From Candidatus Helarchaeota archaeon (GTDB taxonomy: Archaea > Asgardarchaeota > Lokiarchaeia > Helarchaeales > HEL-GB-A): a stretch of DNA of 20,697 nt. Both the position numbers and the translations under genes were made by a program. The notes under the pieces are model-generated. The model did no database searches. It was not told the DNA's origin and saw only the letters and a list, made by a program, of their open reading frames with translations. Each line of letters opens with the position of its first letter. Positions within the stretch are counted from its first letter, which is position 1. Of the stretch, positions 14,612 to 20,697 are shown piece by piece. The stretch covers positions 1 to 20,697 of the forward strand of contig JABXJU010000066.1 of the NCBI GenBank assembly GCA_013375405.1. Reading direction: 5' to 3'.

Positions 14612-15806
14612 TCACACCTTCATTTTCCTCAAAACTTTCTTCTTCAATTTCATATTCGTCAGATGGGAGGTCAGCAAGATCTCCAATTCCATCGACGATG
14701 GATTTTACCATAATATTCTGGGAATTCGTACGAATAGATTTCACAATCGCTAGGGTAATTTGTAGAATCTCGCGAGCCTTTTCGCCGGATAAAATAGGTT
14801 CAGTATCATTTTTAATCGCTTGAATAAAATGTTTTGTGCTATTAATGAAACTCCATTTCCAATTCGTTTCCATATCACATTCACCATGCCACTTACCCTT
14901 GGAGTCGATCCAATAGAGCCCGGGCGCACCTGGACCACCACATTCACACCCTACAAACATGTTTCCCGTGCACCCATTAATAAACATAATTCCCTTAGAT
15001 CCTTGAATCTCAACGAACTCATCACACCCATAGTAATCTGACTGGATAGGTAATTTAGGCCCAACTGAAAGATTCCAAAGTCCATATTTCGAAGATGATT
15101 TAGTTTTGTAAATTACCACTGCAGGCATATCGGAAATCTTGATAATTTTATAAATACGATATCCACCAGCCCATGCCTGTACACTCCTGACGGGTCTGTT
15201 TAAGAACATTCGGATTATACTATGTTTGTGGTACCCATCATCAAACATATTTGGCATTTTGTAATTGTTGGCTTCTTCTATTCTCCACTTCCAAGTCATG
15301 AGAGGCACTTTCCAAGAAGAAATAGGCCGAATAGTACTCCACATTCGATAATTTACCACATAGACATCCCCGATAATCCCCTCTTTAATGAGTTCCATCG
15401 CACGAATATAGGGAGGATGAAACCGGAAATTCTCGAAAACTTTGAATTTGACGCCGTGTTTCTTGGCGGCGGTGATCATGGCATCCATTTCGCTAAGCTT
15501 AAGGGCAGGGGGTTTCTGAAGGCTCACGTGCTTTCCAGCTTCGCACGCCGCAATTGCGATGGGAGTATGGATTTTATGTTGTGTTAAGATTTCCACAATA
15601 TCCACCGTATCATCTTTCATTACATCCATGTAGTCTTTATAGACTACCTTTGCCCCCCATTCCTCAGCGGCTTTCTTTGCTTTACCTCTTTTCTTATCGC
15701 ACATTCCATAAATTTCCGTATCGGGGTTATCCACATATCCCAACGCATTTAACGCTAAGATCCGCCCGCATCCGATAAACGCGATCTTCAACTTCCTATT
15801 ACTCAA
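14601..15806 (-). CDS. Gfo/Idh/MocA-family NAD(P)-dependent oxidoreductase
   Basis: A 401-residue oxidoreductase acting on sugars, inositols or related hydroxy compounds. The Rossmann nucleotide loop is IAFIGCGRIL (8-17). The usual EKP catalytic motif reads QKP (97-99), keeping the lysine. FENFRFHPPYIRAMELIKEGIIGDV matches the conserved helix and strand after it, and DDGYHKHSIIRMFL carries the G-x3-H histidine region. The C-terminal tail is highly acidic (DEYEIEEESFEENEG), an unusual extension. The start is TTG; a TATA-like AATAAATA about 28 bp upstream (15832-15839) would place the transcript start almost on the TTG. It is first in a two-gene operon with the DUF362 protein. Substrate not deducible. 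Confidence 0.9.
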   Translation of the reverse strand: MSNRKLKIAFIGCGRILALNALGYVDNPDTEIYGMCDKKRGKAKKAAEEWGAKVVYKDYMDVMKDDTVDIVEILTQHKIHTPIAIAACEAGKHVSLQKPPALKLSEMDAMITAAKKHGVKFKVFENFRFHPPYIRAMELIKEGIIGDVYVVNYRMWSTIRPISSWKVPLMTWKWRIEEANNYKMPNMFDDGYHKHSIIRMFLNRPVRSVQAWAGGYRIYKIIKISDMPAVVIYKTKSSSKYGLWNLSVGPKLPIQSDYYGCDEFVEIQGSKGIMFINGCTGNMFVGCECGGPGAPGLYWIDSKGKWHGECDMETNWKWSFINSTKHFIQAIKNDTEPILSGEKAREILQITLAIVKSIRTNSQNIMVKSIVDGIGDLADLPSDEYEIEEESFEENEGVNDE

Positions 15807-15831
15807 TTGTTCACAGACTCCAATAGAATAT

Positions 15832-15839
15832 TATTTATT
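15832..15839 (-). promoter_or_regulatory. TATA-like box for the oxidoreductase-DUF362 operon
   Basis: AATAAATA on the minus strand is centred about 28-29 bp from the TTG start at 15806, suggesting leaderless or near-leaderless transcription. Confidence 0.4.
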
Positions 15840-15892
15840 GAAAGAATGGCTAATGAGATATATCAATCATTTTTAGAATTTTCTACCTTTAA

Positions 15893-16480
15893 ATGAGATT
15901 GATAGCAATGACAGAAGCCGCACTGAATAGATTTGAAAAGTTCTTGGAAAGGGTTATTGGAACGAGTAAACTGGAGTTAGAAGGAGGAAAACTGTCGAAA
16001 GCCTTTCTGAAGGAAGCAGAAAGAAGTGACTTTATCATCAATGAATTTGTAAATGCTTTTACACCCCGGTGGAATTTTTGGAAAAGAAAAAAAGGATCTC
16101 ATACTATCTCACCGTTTATCGAAAACCAAGGAAAATATATTTTAAAAATCTGGCTGACATTTGTCTTCCCATTCAATTACCGGCGAGTGGTCGTTGATGC
16201 TGCCAAAGGAAGCTCCCTCGTTGACGCTCAGGGAAAGGTCGGATACGCTTACACTCCAAAAGAACGATTTTTCATTAAAAGTATCTGCGAAAAATACCAA
16301 GTGAATCTGCCGGAACGTGAGGTTGCCCGCATCCTCATCACCAACGCCATTAAATCCCTCGATCCCTCGATCTCGAAAATATTAGAGACTAGTTATCGCC
16401 TATTTATTGATGATATTGATTTTTTCGAAAAGGAAGAGAGTCTGGCGATCAAAGTCAATTGGGTCGGCAGGATAGGGTAA
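15893..16480 (+). CDS. Unknown 195-residue soluble protein
   Basis: An ORF with normal-looking coding content and no recognised family. The first 60 residues are helical and charged (EAALNRFEKFLERVIG; GKLSKAFLKEAERSDFIINE). The middle has an aromatic-rich segment (FTPRWNFWKRKKG) and one moderately hydrophobic stretch (YILKIWLTFVFPFNY, about 82-96). The C-terminal half ends in an acidic helix-strand region (LFIDDIDFFEKEESLAIKVNW). ATG codons at 15893 and 15908 are both possible; a TATATC element near 15857-15862 favours the first. It is flanked by a divergent oxidoreductase and a convergent membrane gene. Confidence 0.65.
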   Translation: MRLIAMTEAALNRFEKFLERVIGTSKLELEGGKLSKAFLKEAERSDFIINEFVNAFTPRWNFWKRKKGSHTISPFIENQGKYILKIWLTFVFPFNYRRVVVDAAKGSSLVDAQGKVGYAYTPKERFFIKSICEKYQVNLPEREVARILITNAIKSLDPSISKILETSYRLFIDDIDFFEKEESLAIKVNWVGRIG

Positions 16481-16670
16481 AGAGGGAGACGGGGAAAATA
16501 TAATATTTCTCAGAAATTATTCTAAAAAAATTGTCTGTAAAAAGAATCATTTTATTACGATTTTCTTCTATTCTTATTCCCATGTCAGTTGGGATATTTG
16601 TTGAGATTCTGATTTACTTATTTAGAATCTAAGAGATCGATAGGACTTTTCAATTCTTTTCAATAAATAT
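16481..16670. other. Intergenic between convergent genes with a weak hairpin
   Basis: 190 bp, AT-rich. AGATTCT (16604-16610) and AGAATCT (16624-16630) form a 7-bp stem with a 13-nt loop. A near-palindrome around 16502-16521 lies just after the plus-strand gene. Neither is followed by a convincing T-tract. Nothing else is seen. Confidence 0.3.
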
Positions 16671-17159
16671 TTATTTTGGCATCTTTTGATTTTTATTTCG
16701 AATGTCCTTTTCCTTTTTAAGCCGCGGAAATAGAAATATCCCACAGAGGATAAGCCCGATAGTGACCAAGAGTGCGAAAAGGGATATTAGAAGGTCTGGA
16801 AACGCAATGTTAAAAAATACTATAATACTTCCAATTAAACACAAGAACCACCCAGCTTCTTGCGCCAATACGATGGTGTTAAAATTTTCCTCGGTTTCAT
16901 ATTGTAAATCAATAATACTCGCTAAATACGCAATAGTTATTATAAACGTACCAAAGATTATTAGAAATAACGACAATGTCAATTCAACGGATTCATAAAA
17001 GCGTATAATCCAATATAAGCCTATAACAACAAATTCCAATATGATTAATACTGCATAGGTTATTTCTAAAATAGTTGTTCTATCTACTGATATTTTCATT
17101 TTCTGTTTTCTCCCGTTAAAGTGAGAGAGTCTCGAGCTAAAATGTTTGACCTTACTCAC
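16671..17159 (-). CDS. Four-helix membrane protein, unknown
   Basis: The ORF opens with GTG at 17159 (162 residues). Four hydrophobic segments are clear: ITYAVLIILEFVVIGLYWII, LSLFLIIFGTFIITIAYLAS, GWFLCLIGSIIVFFNIAF and LISLFALLVTIGLILCGIFLF, followed by a basic C-terminal tail (RLKKEKDIRNKNQKMPK) likely cytosolic. The first 20 residues are basic and could be spurious. An ATG at 17099 has GGGAG about 10 nt upstream and gives a 142-residue protein, while the GTG lies about 43 bp from a TTTATAAA box (17197-17206) and lacks a ribosome site. Family not recognised. Confidence 0.68.
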   Translation of the reverse strand: MSKVKHFSSRLSHFNGRKQKMKISVDRTTILEITYAVLIILEFVVIGLYWIIRFYESVELTLSLFLIIFGTFIITIAYLASIIDLQYETEENFNTIVLAQEAGWFLCLIGSIIVFFNIAFPDLLISLFALLVTIGLILCGIFLFPRLKKEKDIRNKNQKMPK

Positions 17160-17196
17160 AATGGGGGAAGTAATCTATTTCCTTGATCTATCGCAT

Positions 17197-17206
17197 TCTT
17201 TATAAA
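17197..17206 (-). promoter_or_regulatory. TATA box for the membrane protein gene
   Basis: The minus strand reads ATTTATAAAG, a close archaeal TATA match, about 43 bp upstream of the GTG at 17159 and 103 bp upstream of the ATG at 17099. Confidence 0.4.
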
Positions 17207-17348
17207 TCCATTCCGCCTTTTCTAAAAGTGTAATAGAACACACTTGATTTAGGAATTTCTGCTTAAAGGAGCGTAGAAAGGTCAGATGCAATTAAAATAC
17301 ATGGTTATTGGGACAAACGATTTACGAATTAATTAGAGGGAAAATGCC

Positions 17349-17561
17349 TTGAAATTAGATTGGGGGAAAATTCCAATGGAAGTTCCTTGTCCCAAGTGTC
17401 AGAAATCCCTCGATGAATACGAAAATATTAAGGAAGACGAATGGAGATTTATTGTACCAAGAAGTCCTGACCCTTTGCAAGATTACCACGAGTGCCCTCT
17501 CTGTCACCGGGTATGGGAAATTTTAAACCCCCATACCGATGAAATTCCTCTTAAAAAATAA
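17349..17561 (+). CDS. Small zinc-ribbon protein
   Basis: A 70-residue protein with two Cys pairs, C14/C17 (CPKC) and C49/C52 (CPLC), a zinc ribbon with a 31-residue spacer. Between them is an acidic then aromatic segment (DEYENIKEDEWRFIVP). Such one-domain ribbons often mediate protein or nucleic-acid contacts; no specific role is claimed. The start is uncertain: TTG at 17349 has GAGGG 8 nt upstream, and ATG at 17376 has GGGGG about 10 nt upstream. The shorter form would still keep all four Cys. It precedes the AT-rich cassette by about 50 bp and may or may not belong to it. Confidence 0.6.
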   Translation: MKLDWGKIPMEVPCPKCQKSLDEYENIKEDEWRFIVPRSPDPLQDYHECPLCHRVWEILNPHTDEIPLKK

Positions 17562-17609
17562 GAAACTTACTATGAATGGAGTTTTATGATAGTTGAATAA
17601 AAGGTGGGA

Positions 17610-17661
17610 ATGACTAAAACTTTTAAAAAAAGGCGAAATACATGATATTATTAAAGCCCCT
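17610..17661 (+). other. Probable displaced 5' end of the next gene (A7 frameshift)
   Basis: ATG at 17610, with AAGG 5 nt upstream and a TTTATGAT box about 25 bp upstream, opens a frame reading MTKTFKK and closes 11 codons on. A seven-A run (17625-17631) follows the sixth codon. Dropping one A joins this start to the frame of the following ORF, giving MTKTFKKGEIHDIIKAPLD and onward with no stop. The region looks coding in that second frame back to its stop at 17611. This is either an indel in the assembly or genome, or slippage at the A-run. Confidence 0.5.
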
Positions 17662-17976
17662 TTGGACAAAAATATAGAAAAAAGAAAAAATGGAATAGAA
17701 TTTAAAGGAGCTAAATTTCTTAAGGAGAAACCATTCTACAGAATTCCAGTAGATTATATCTACACAATAGAAAACTTTAACACTCAAAATCCTGCTCACA
17801 AAGTTGCGGTAGCTTTTTTGTTAGGTGAAACAAATAGTGAAACACAACATATTAGATTCATGTATTGGTTCATAAAGCTGCCTGAAAAATGGATGTATGG
17901 TCAGAGGTCACTTATGTTGCGATTAGCGGATCTTCCAGACTTATTACAGAAAATCAAGGAGAAAAAATGGCTTTAG
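17662..17976 (+). CDS. Unknown protein at the head of the nuclease cassette
   Basis: The intact ORF begins at TTG 17662 and has 104 residues, but no ribosome site precedes it and coding-like sequence continues upstream (see 17610-17661), giving about 120 residues if the A7 shift is corrected. The protein is basic at the N-terminus (KNIEKRKNGIEFKGAKFLKEK). It then shows a beta-rich, aromatic middle (FYRIPVDYIYTIENF, VAVAFLLGE, HIRFMYWFIKLPEKW) and ends in a helix (LADLPDLLQKIKEKKWL). I do not recognise the family. The downstream 47-codon ORF overlaps its last codons by 10 nt, and the nuclease-like gene follows, all on one strand: a probable three-gene operon. Base use is visibly more AT-rich than in the metabolic genes to the left. 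Confidence 0.55.
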   Translation: MDKNIEKRKNGIEFKGAKFLKEKPFYRIPVDYIYTIENFNTQNPAHKVAVAFLLGETNSETQHIRFMYWFIKLPEKWMYGQRSLMLRLADLPDLLQKIKEKKWL

Positions 17977-18110
17977 ATCTGTTAAAGTCGAATGGATATG
18001 TTGCAGTCCAGCAAATAGTGTATAAATTAGTGTATGTGGGAGGTTTTAAAAATTGGCAAAGGGCTTCGATAATGATGAGTATAAAAAGATTGAAAAGGAG
18101 AGCTTGGTGA
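17967..18110 (+). CDS. Small 47-residue overlapping ORF
   Basis: ATG at 17967 has AAGGAG 4 nt upstream, one of the better ribosome sites here. The peptide (MALDLLKSNGYVAVQQIVYK, then a basic tail RASIMMSIKRLKRRAW) overlaps the gene before it by 10 nt and the gene after it by 58 nt in another frame. It may be a real small protein, perhaps a compact helical DNA-binding piece. Alternatively it is only a coupling ORF whose translation delivers ribosomes to GGGAGGT at 18037-18044. No family is recognised. The 58-nt overlap makes the C-terminal third doubtful. Confidence 0.35.
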   Translation: MALDLLKSNGYVAVQQIVYKLVYVGGFKNWQRASIMMSIKRLKRRAW

Positions 18111-19123
18111 AGTGGGGTAAGAAGTTTATTGGAGAATTAAGAAAAGAAATTCAAGAACCTAGAGATAGACGGTTTATATGGCCCTCTTTAATAGAAATTT
18201 TAGAAAGTCCAGTCCATGTAGTATTTTGGGCGGTGGAATATTCAAAGAATGAAAAAGAGCTTATGATTGATTTTTTTAAGGAAAATTTAGATGAAGTGGA
18301 ATTTAAGGAATGGAATTACGAAGATTGGAAAGAGCCTAAGAAATTTGAGAATTTACATAATAAAGCAGAAAGAAATTTTGAGGCAGAGATGGATTTTAAT
18401 TTTGTGTGGAAGTATGGACCTGATGAAAATATGACTGAATGGGAATCAGGTTATTATCCAAAGACACCGAGGTTATCATATGAAAAACATATCAGTATTT
18501 TGAGTTTAGATCCAACAGAAGCTGCGAGACAGTTTATACAATCCGATATAAAAAGGGAATTGGAGCGAAGAATTAAGACACCTATAATAAATGCAAAAAT
18601 TAGAAGAATTAATTTATCTGATGATGAGCGAGTAAATTACATTAAACAAGCCAATAATTTTGCATCGCTTAACGAAGTGGATAAATGCAAATTAATTTCA
18701 CACTTTTTCTATTTGCTCGGGTTTGAAACATTTCCTCTTGAAGTTTTAAAGGGTTTTCACCAATTTAAGGAATTTCAAAGTAAAACTCATGTAGATGTAA
18801 TTGCCTACTACTATCCTTTAAATTTGATTTATTTAATCGAAGAGAAAAACCGTTTCTCAAAAACCACTTTTTATAAATTATTTACATCAGATCTCGAACG
18901 ATTATCAGATTATATCGACCTATCAAAAAATTTACTGAAAAAATATGTAATTATTGGGTCAATTAGTCCTGGAATTGAAATTCCAGAAACCATAGATCTA
19001 ATTAATATTAGACAGCAAGATTTCTTAAGATATTATAGAAGAATGGTAGCAACCTACCCTGAATCTAATTATTATTTATCCTTATTACCAAAGATGTATA
19101 AAGTCTTAAAATTAACGCCTTAA
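18053..19123 (+). CDS. Putative PD-(D/E)XK nuclease-like protein
   Basis: A 356-residue protein; TTG start supported by GGGAGGT about 8 nt upstream. Residues 210-300 look like a restriction-endonuclease-like core: a helix and strand (KLISHFFYLLGFETFPLEVL), then THVDVIAYYY, LNLIYLIEEKNRF and a following helix (TTFYKLFTSDLERLSDYI). D248 and E263-x-K265, 15 residues apart on adjacent predicted strands, match the D...ExK metal-binding motif. The C-terminal strand KYVIIGSISPG fits as well. The N-terminal 200 residues are charged and helical, with many Trp, and resemble nothing I know. It would cleave DNA if active, perhaps for defence or repair. The motif is short and degenerate, so the call is tentative. 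Confidence 0.5.
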   Translation: MAKGFDNDEYKKIEKESLVKWGKKFIGELRKEIQEPRDRRFIWPSLIEILESPVHVVFWAVEYSKNEKELMIDFFKENLDEVEFKEWNYEDWKEPKKFENLHNKAERNFEAEMDFNFVWKYGPDENMTEWESGYYPKTPRLSYEKHISILSLDPTEAARQFIQSDIKRELERRIKTPIINAKIRRINLSDDERVNYIKQANNFASLNEVDKCKLISHFFYLLGFETFPLEVLKGFHQFKEFQSKTHVDVIAYYYPLNLIYLIEEKNRFSKTTFYKLFTSDLERLSDYIDLSKNLLKKYVIIGSISPGIEIPETIDLINIRQQDFLRYYRRMVATYPESNYYLSLLPKMYKVLKLTP

Positions 19124-19549
19124 TTATGATAAATTATATATATCAAATGAATGAAATCGGCTCCAGATTGTGATCTAGATTATCATCTAGAATTGCTCAT
19201 CAAAGAGACTGATCCCTTTTAGGATCAATTTTGATCCAAATATGGATCACTTTACCGCTCTAATCCCCTACTGCCTTTAAATAATCGTGCCTTAAATAGA
19301 TTTCTGTTGTCTTAATCTGGACTCATTATCTGTCTTTCATCTATTTAATTTAGCTCTAGAGCTCGATAACTAGTTTAAATTCCAATTTCGGACTCGAATT
19401 TGGATTCGATTTCGACCTTCAACAGAAGTAATTTTGATATAACTATCTTCTTCTCGAAAAAATTAAGATCTCTAAATTAAACTGTGTTTTTTTTATACTT
19501 TTTTGTTAAATTATCTTTGCAATATATATTCTATGGAACGGTGATTTGA
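19124..19549. repeat. Gene-free region dense in inverted repeats
   Basis: 426 bp without a plausible ORF. It contains TCTAGAT-TATC-ATCTAGA (19174-19191), the TGATCC/GGATCA array (19210-19249), the 12-bp palindrome AGCTCTAGAGCT (19352-19363) and TCGAAT-TTGG-ATTCGA (19394-19409). An imperfect direct repeat, TGCCTTTAAATA / TGCCTTAAATA, lies at 19272-19298. Such density is far above what is seen elsewhere in the window. Function is unknown: operator cluster, recombination site, origin-like region or structured transcript are possible. Confidence 0.6.
19210..19249. repeat. Evenly spaced TGATCC/GGATCA inverted-repeat array
   Basis: Two identical units, TGATCC-N6-GGATCA, begin at 19210 and 19232 (period 22 bp) with four bases between them. 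The inner half-sites also form GGATCAA-TT-TTGATCC (19222-19237). Half-sites start at 19210, 19222, 19232 and 19244, 10-12 bp apart, so they lie on one DNA face. Confidence 0.7.
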
Positions 19550-20002
19550 ATGAAAGAAGAAGACATGGTATACATTGAATATCCAGAACGAGGATTAGTA
19601 AGGTTGACAATATTATGGGATATTGCATTTGATATGCTTAAGATATGGATGATATTTTCGGGTGCTGGGTTGGTTGAACTCACTATTTTAGCCATCCTTT
19701 ACCCAAATTATTATTTTTTTGGTCCTTGTGGAATTTGTGCTTTGGTATATTCTGGTATTTTTATGTCCTATTTGTTATGTTTTTATATTTATCAACGGCT
19801 TTTAGAACGAAAAGTATTTCGATTTGAACAACACGTGAACGAACTGGCCCAAGAGTTATCACTTCCTATCCTTCTCAGGATTTTTCCATTTACTATCAAA
19901 CAATGTAACAACTGTGGATGGTTTAGCGTCTCCACTCACAATGTAGAGGCTATTAGCTGTACCGTCTGTGAGACTTCCCTTGAACAGAAAGAGCATAGTT
20001 GA
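19550..20002 (+). CDS. Membrane protein with a C-terminal zinc ribbon
   Basis: A 150-residue protein with two adjacent hydrophobic segments, about 27-51 (FDMLKIWMIFSGAGLVELTI onward) and about 57-82 (CGICALVYSGIFMSYLLCFY). A helical basic linker follows (QRLLERKVFRFEQHVNELAQ), then a zinc ribbon with C119/C122 (CNNC) and C137/C140 (CTVC). A short hairpin topology would leave both ends and the ribbon in the cytosol. The ATG has GGTGAT 5 nt upstream and an AATATATATT box about 25 bp upstream. Membrane-tethered ribbons are common in archaea, mostly uncharacterised. It lies after the inverted-repeat region and has no close partner. Confidence 0.7.
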   Translation: MKEEDMVYIEYPERGLVRLTILWDIAFDMLKIWMIFSGAGLVELTILAILYPNYYFFGPCGICALVYSGIFMSYLLCFYIYQRLLERKVFRFEQHVNELAQELSLPILLRIFPFTIKQCNNCGWFSVSTHNVEAISCTVCETSLEQKEHS

Positions 20003-20409
20003 AATAACTTAGGTCATAGAAAATAATCAAGATTACATACCACCATATAAATTTGGACAGTCCCCTTTAAAGAATGATCCATTCCAAATCAACACTTTTA
20101 AAGATACCACCATTATTCTTTTTTCCTAAAAGTAAATATCCGTTTCGACAAAAGTAAATCTTATTATATATTCTCTTCTTTTAATGATCCAATTTGGTCA
20201 CTTATTTGGCATAAATGACATATAATTAGAATTTATTTCGACAAAAAATCGTATAAAGTCAAGGGATGTTCTTCTGGAAGTTAATTTACGCAATTATTAG
20301 TAAGGTGGAAAGGAATTTCGTTTGGAAGATAGTCAAATGTTTGTCCATAAAGTCAGATAGCAAAAATGATATGAAAAACTTTATAATAAACACAGCCCTA
20401 CATTAATTA
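20003..20409. other. AT-rich gene-poor region
   Basis: About 400 bp with no ORF I can support. TTTCGACAAAA occurs twice (20143-20153 and 20236-20246), and AAAAGTAAAT flanks the first copy on both sides (from 20129 and from 20150). These short repeats might be regulatory or remnants. A 46-codon ORF at 20266-20406 lacks proper signals. Confidence 0.4.
20379..20390 (+). promoter_or_regulatory. TATA box for the candidate small RNA
   Basis: CTTTATAATAAA, a good archaeal TATA box, is centred about 26 bp before the palindrome that begins at 20410, predicting a transcript start there. Confidence 0.45.
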
Positions 20410-20498
20410 TAAGGAATTCCTTAAAAAAGGAATGGTATCTTCACCCTTTCGTCGTACTTATAGATACGATGATCGCCCAGGTGAAATACCTTTCTTTC
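20410..20498 (+). ncRNA. Candidate structured small RNA
   Basis: A predicted transcript of about 89 nt. It opens with a 14-bp palindrome (TAAGGAATTCCTTA, 20410-20423); ATTCCTT (20416-20422) can alternatively pair with AAGGAAT (20427-20433). The main stem pairs GGTATCTTCACC (20434-20445) with GGTGAAATACC (20480-20490): 11 pairs with one bulged C. Inside it, CGTCGTA (20450-20456) pairs with TACGATG (20465-20471), with one G-U pair and an 8-nt loop. A U-rich TTTCTTTC follows. A TATA box sits at the right distance. It matches no RNA class I know. A 23-codon reading frame from 20432 overlaps it. Confidence 0.45.
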
Positions 20499-20697
20499 AA
20501 TAAAGTATCCTCCAATATATACTCTAAACGCGTTTATTTACTAAGAGGATCTGTGACCATTCAATCCCTTCATTTTCTCAAAGACTATTGAAACCTTCTT
20601 CTAAATTCAAAATGAGCATTTTATATCTTAAGTTCGACAACTTATATTTTTATAACAGATTTTTTAATCCTTTCCTCATAATAAAAGTGAATATTTC
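20499..20697. other. AT-rich terminal stretch, nothing recognised
   Basis: About 200 bp with frequent stops in the frames checked and only short T-rich stretches. A gene may begin beyond the window edge, but no start signal is visible. Confidence 0.3.

Noticed and set aside
16604..16630. Hairpin as an intrinsic terminator
   Set aside because: Seven-bp stem with a 13-nt loop and no T-tract on either side.
20266..20406. 46-codon plus-strand ORF
   Set aside because: AAGGG directly touches the ATG, so spacing is wrong, and the sequence is Lys/Ile/Asn-rich as expected by chance in AT-rich DNA.
20432..20503. 23-codon frame inside the candidate small RNA (MVSSPFRRTYRYDDRPGEIP start)
   Set aside because: It is unusually well balanced in composition and might be a gene remnant, but the GGA runs into the ATG and no continuation is found in other frames. 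The stem-loop explains the sequence better.
1..20697. CRISPR arrays, insertion sequences, tRNA or rRNA genes
   Set aside because: No regularly spaced repeats with unique spacers, no transposase-like ORF and no cloverleaf were found by eye; a tool search could still find a divergent tRNA.

Overview
The window looks archaeal and most probably comes from an Asgard (Promethearchaeota, Lokiarchaeia-like) genome. Promoters resemble archaeal TATA boxes rather than -35/-10 pairs, and several start codons sit only about 27-35 nt from a TATA-like box, implying leaderless or short-leader transcripts. TTG and GTG starts behind GGAGG-type ribosome sites are common. The gene content fits: a free-standing Roadblock/LC7 protein, a tungsten aldehyde:ferredoxin oxidoreductase, a DUF362 ferredoxin protein, a clostripain-like peptidase and many small membrane or zinc-ribbon proteins. 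The lineage is inferred from gene content only; no rRNA or marker gene is present.

Layout. 1-132: 3' end of a ferredoxin-domain gene. 147-884 (minus): PIN toxin and AbrB-type antitoxin with a candidate palindromic operator. 1055-3270 (minus): AsnA-type asparagine synthetase and a nitronate-monooxygenase/FabK-like flavoprotein, the latter preceded by four tandem TATA-like 11-mers. 3441-6191 (minus): a 43-residue predicted membrane peptide, the aldehyde:ferredoxin oxidoreductase with a 60-residue upstream partner, and an unknown 90-residue ORF. 6302-6733 (plus): Roadblock protein. 6767-7708 (minus): nucleotide-sugar epimerase. 7811-10489 (plus): zinc alcohol/polyol dehydrogenase plus FGGY sugar kinase, a likely polyol or sugar catabolic operon. 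10486-12352: six-helix membrane protein and C11 peptidase, divergent from one palindromic TATA box. 12522-13448 (plus): small membrane protein and a redoxin lacking its first active-site Cys. 13445-15806 (minus): Gfo/Idh/MocA oxidoreductase overlapping a DUF362 ferredoxin protein. 15893-17561: unknown proteins and a small zinc ribbon.

17610-20697 is the least ordinary part. It is visibly AT-rich and holds a cassette of an unknown protein (frame-disrupted at an A7 run), a 47-codon ORF and a protein with a PD-(D/E)XK nuclease-like motif. A gene-free stretch packed with inverted repeats follows, including an evenly spaced TGATCC/GGATCA array. After it come a membrane zinc-ribbon protein and about 700 bp without a convincing gene, which contains a strong candidate small structured RNA with its own TATA box and U-rich end.

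Metabolically the genes suggest an anaerobic heterotroph oxidising aldehydes and polyols with ferredoxin and NAD(P). No tRNA, rRNA, CRISPR array or insertion sequence was seen.
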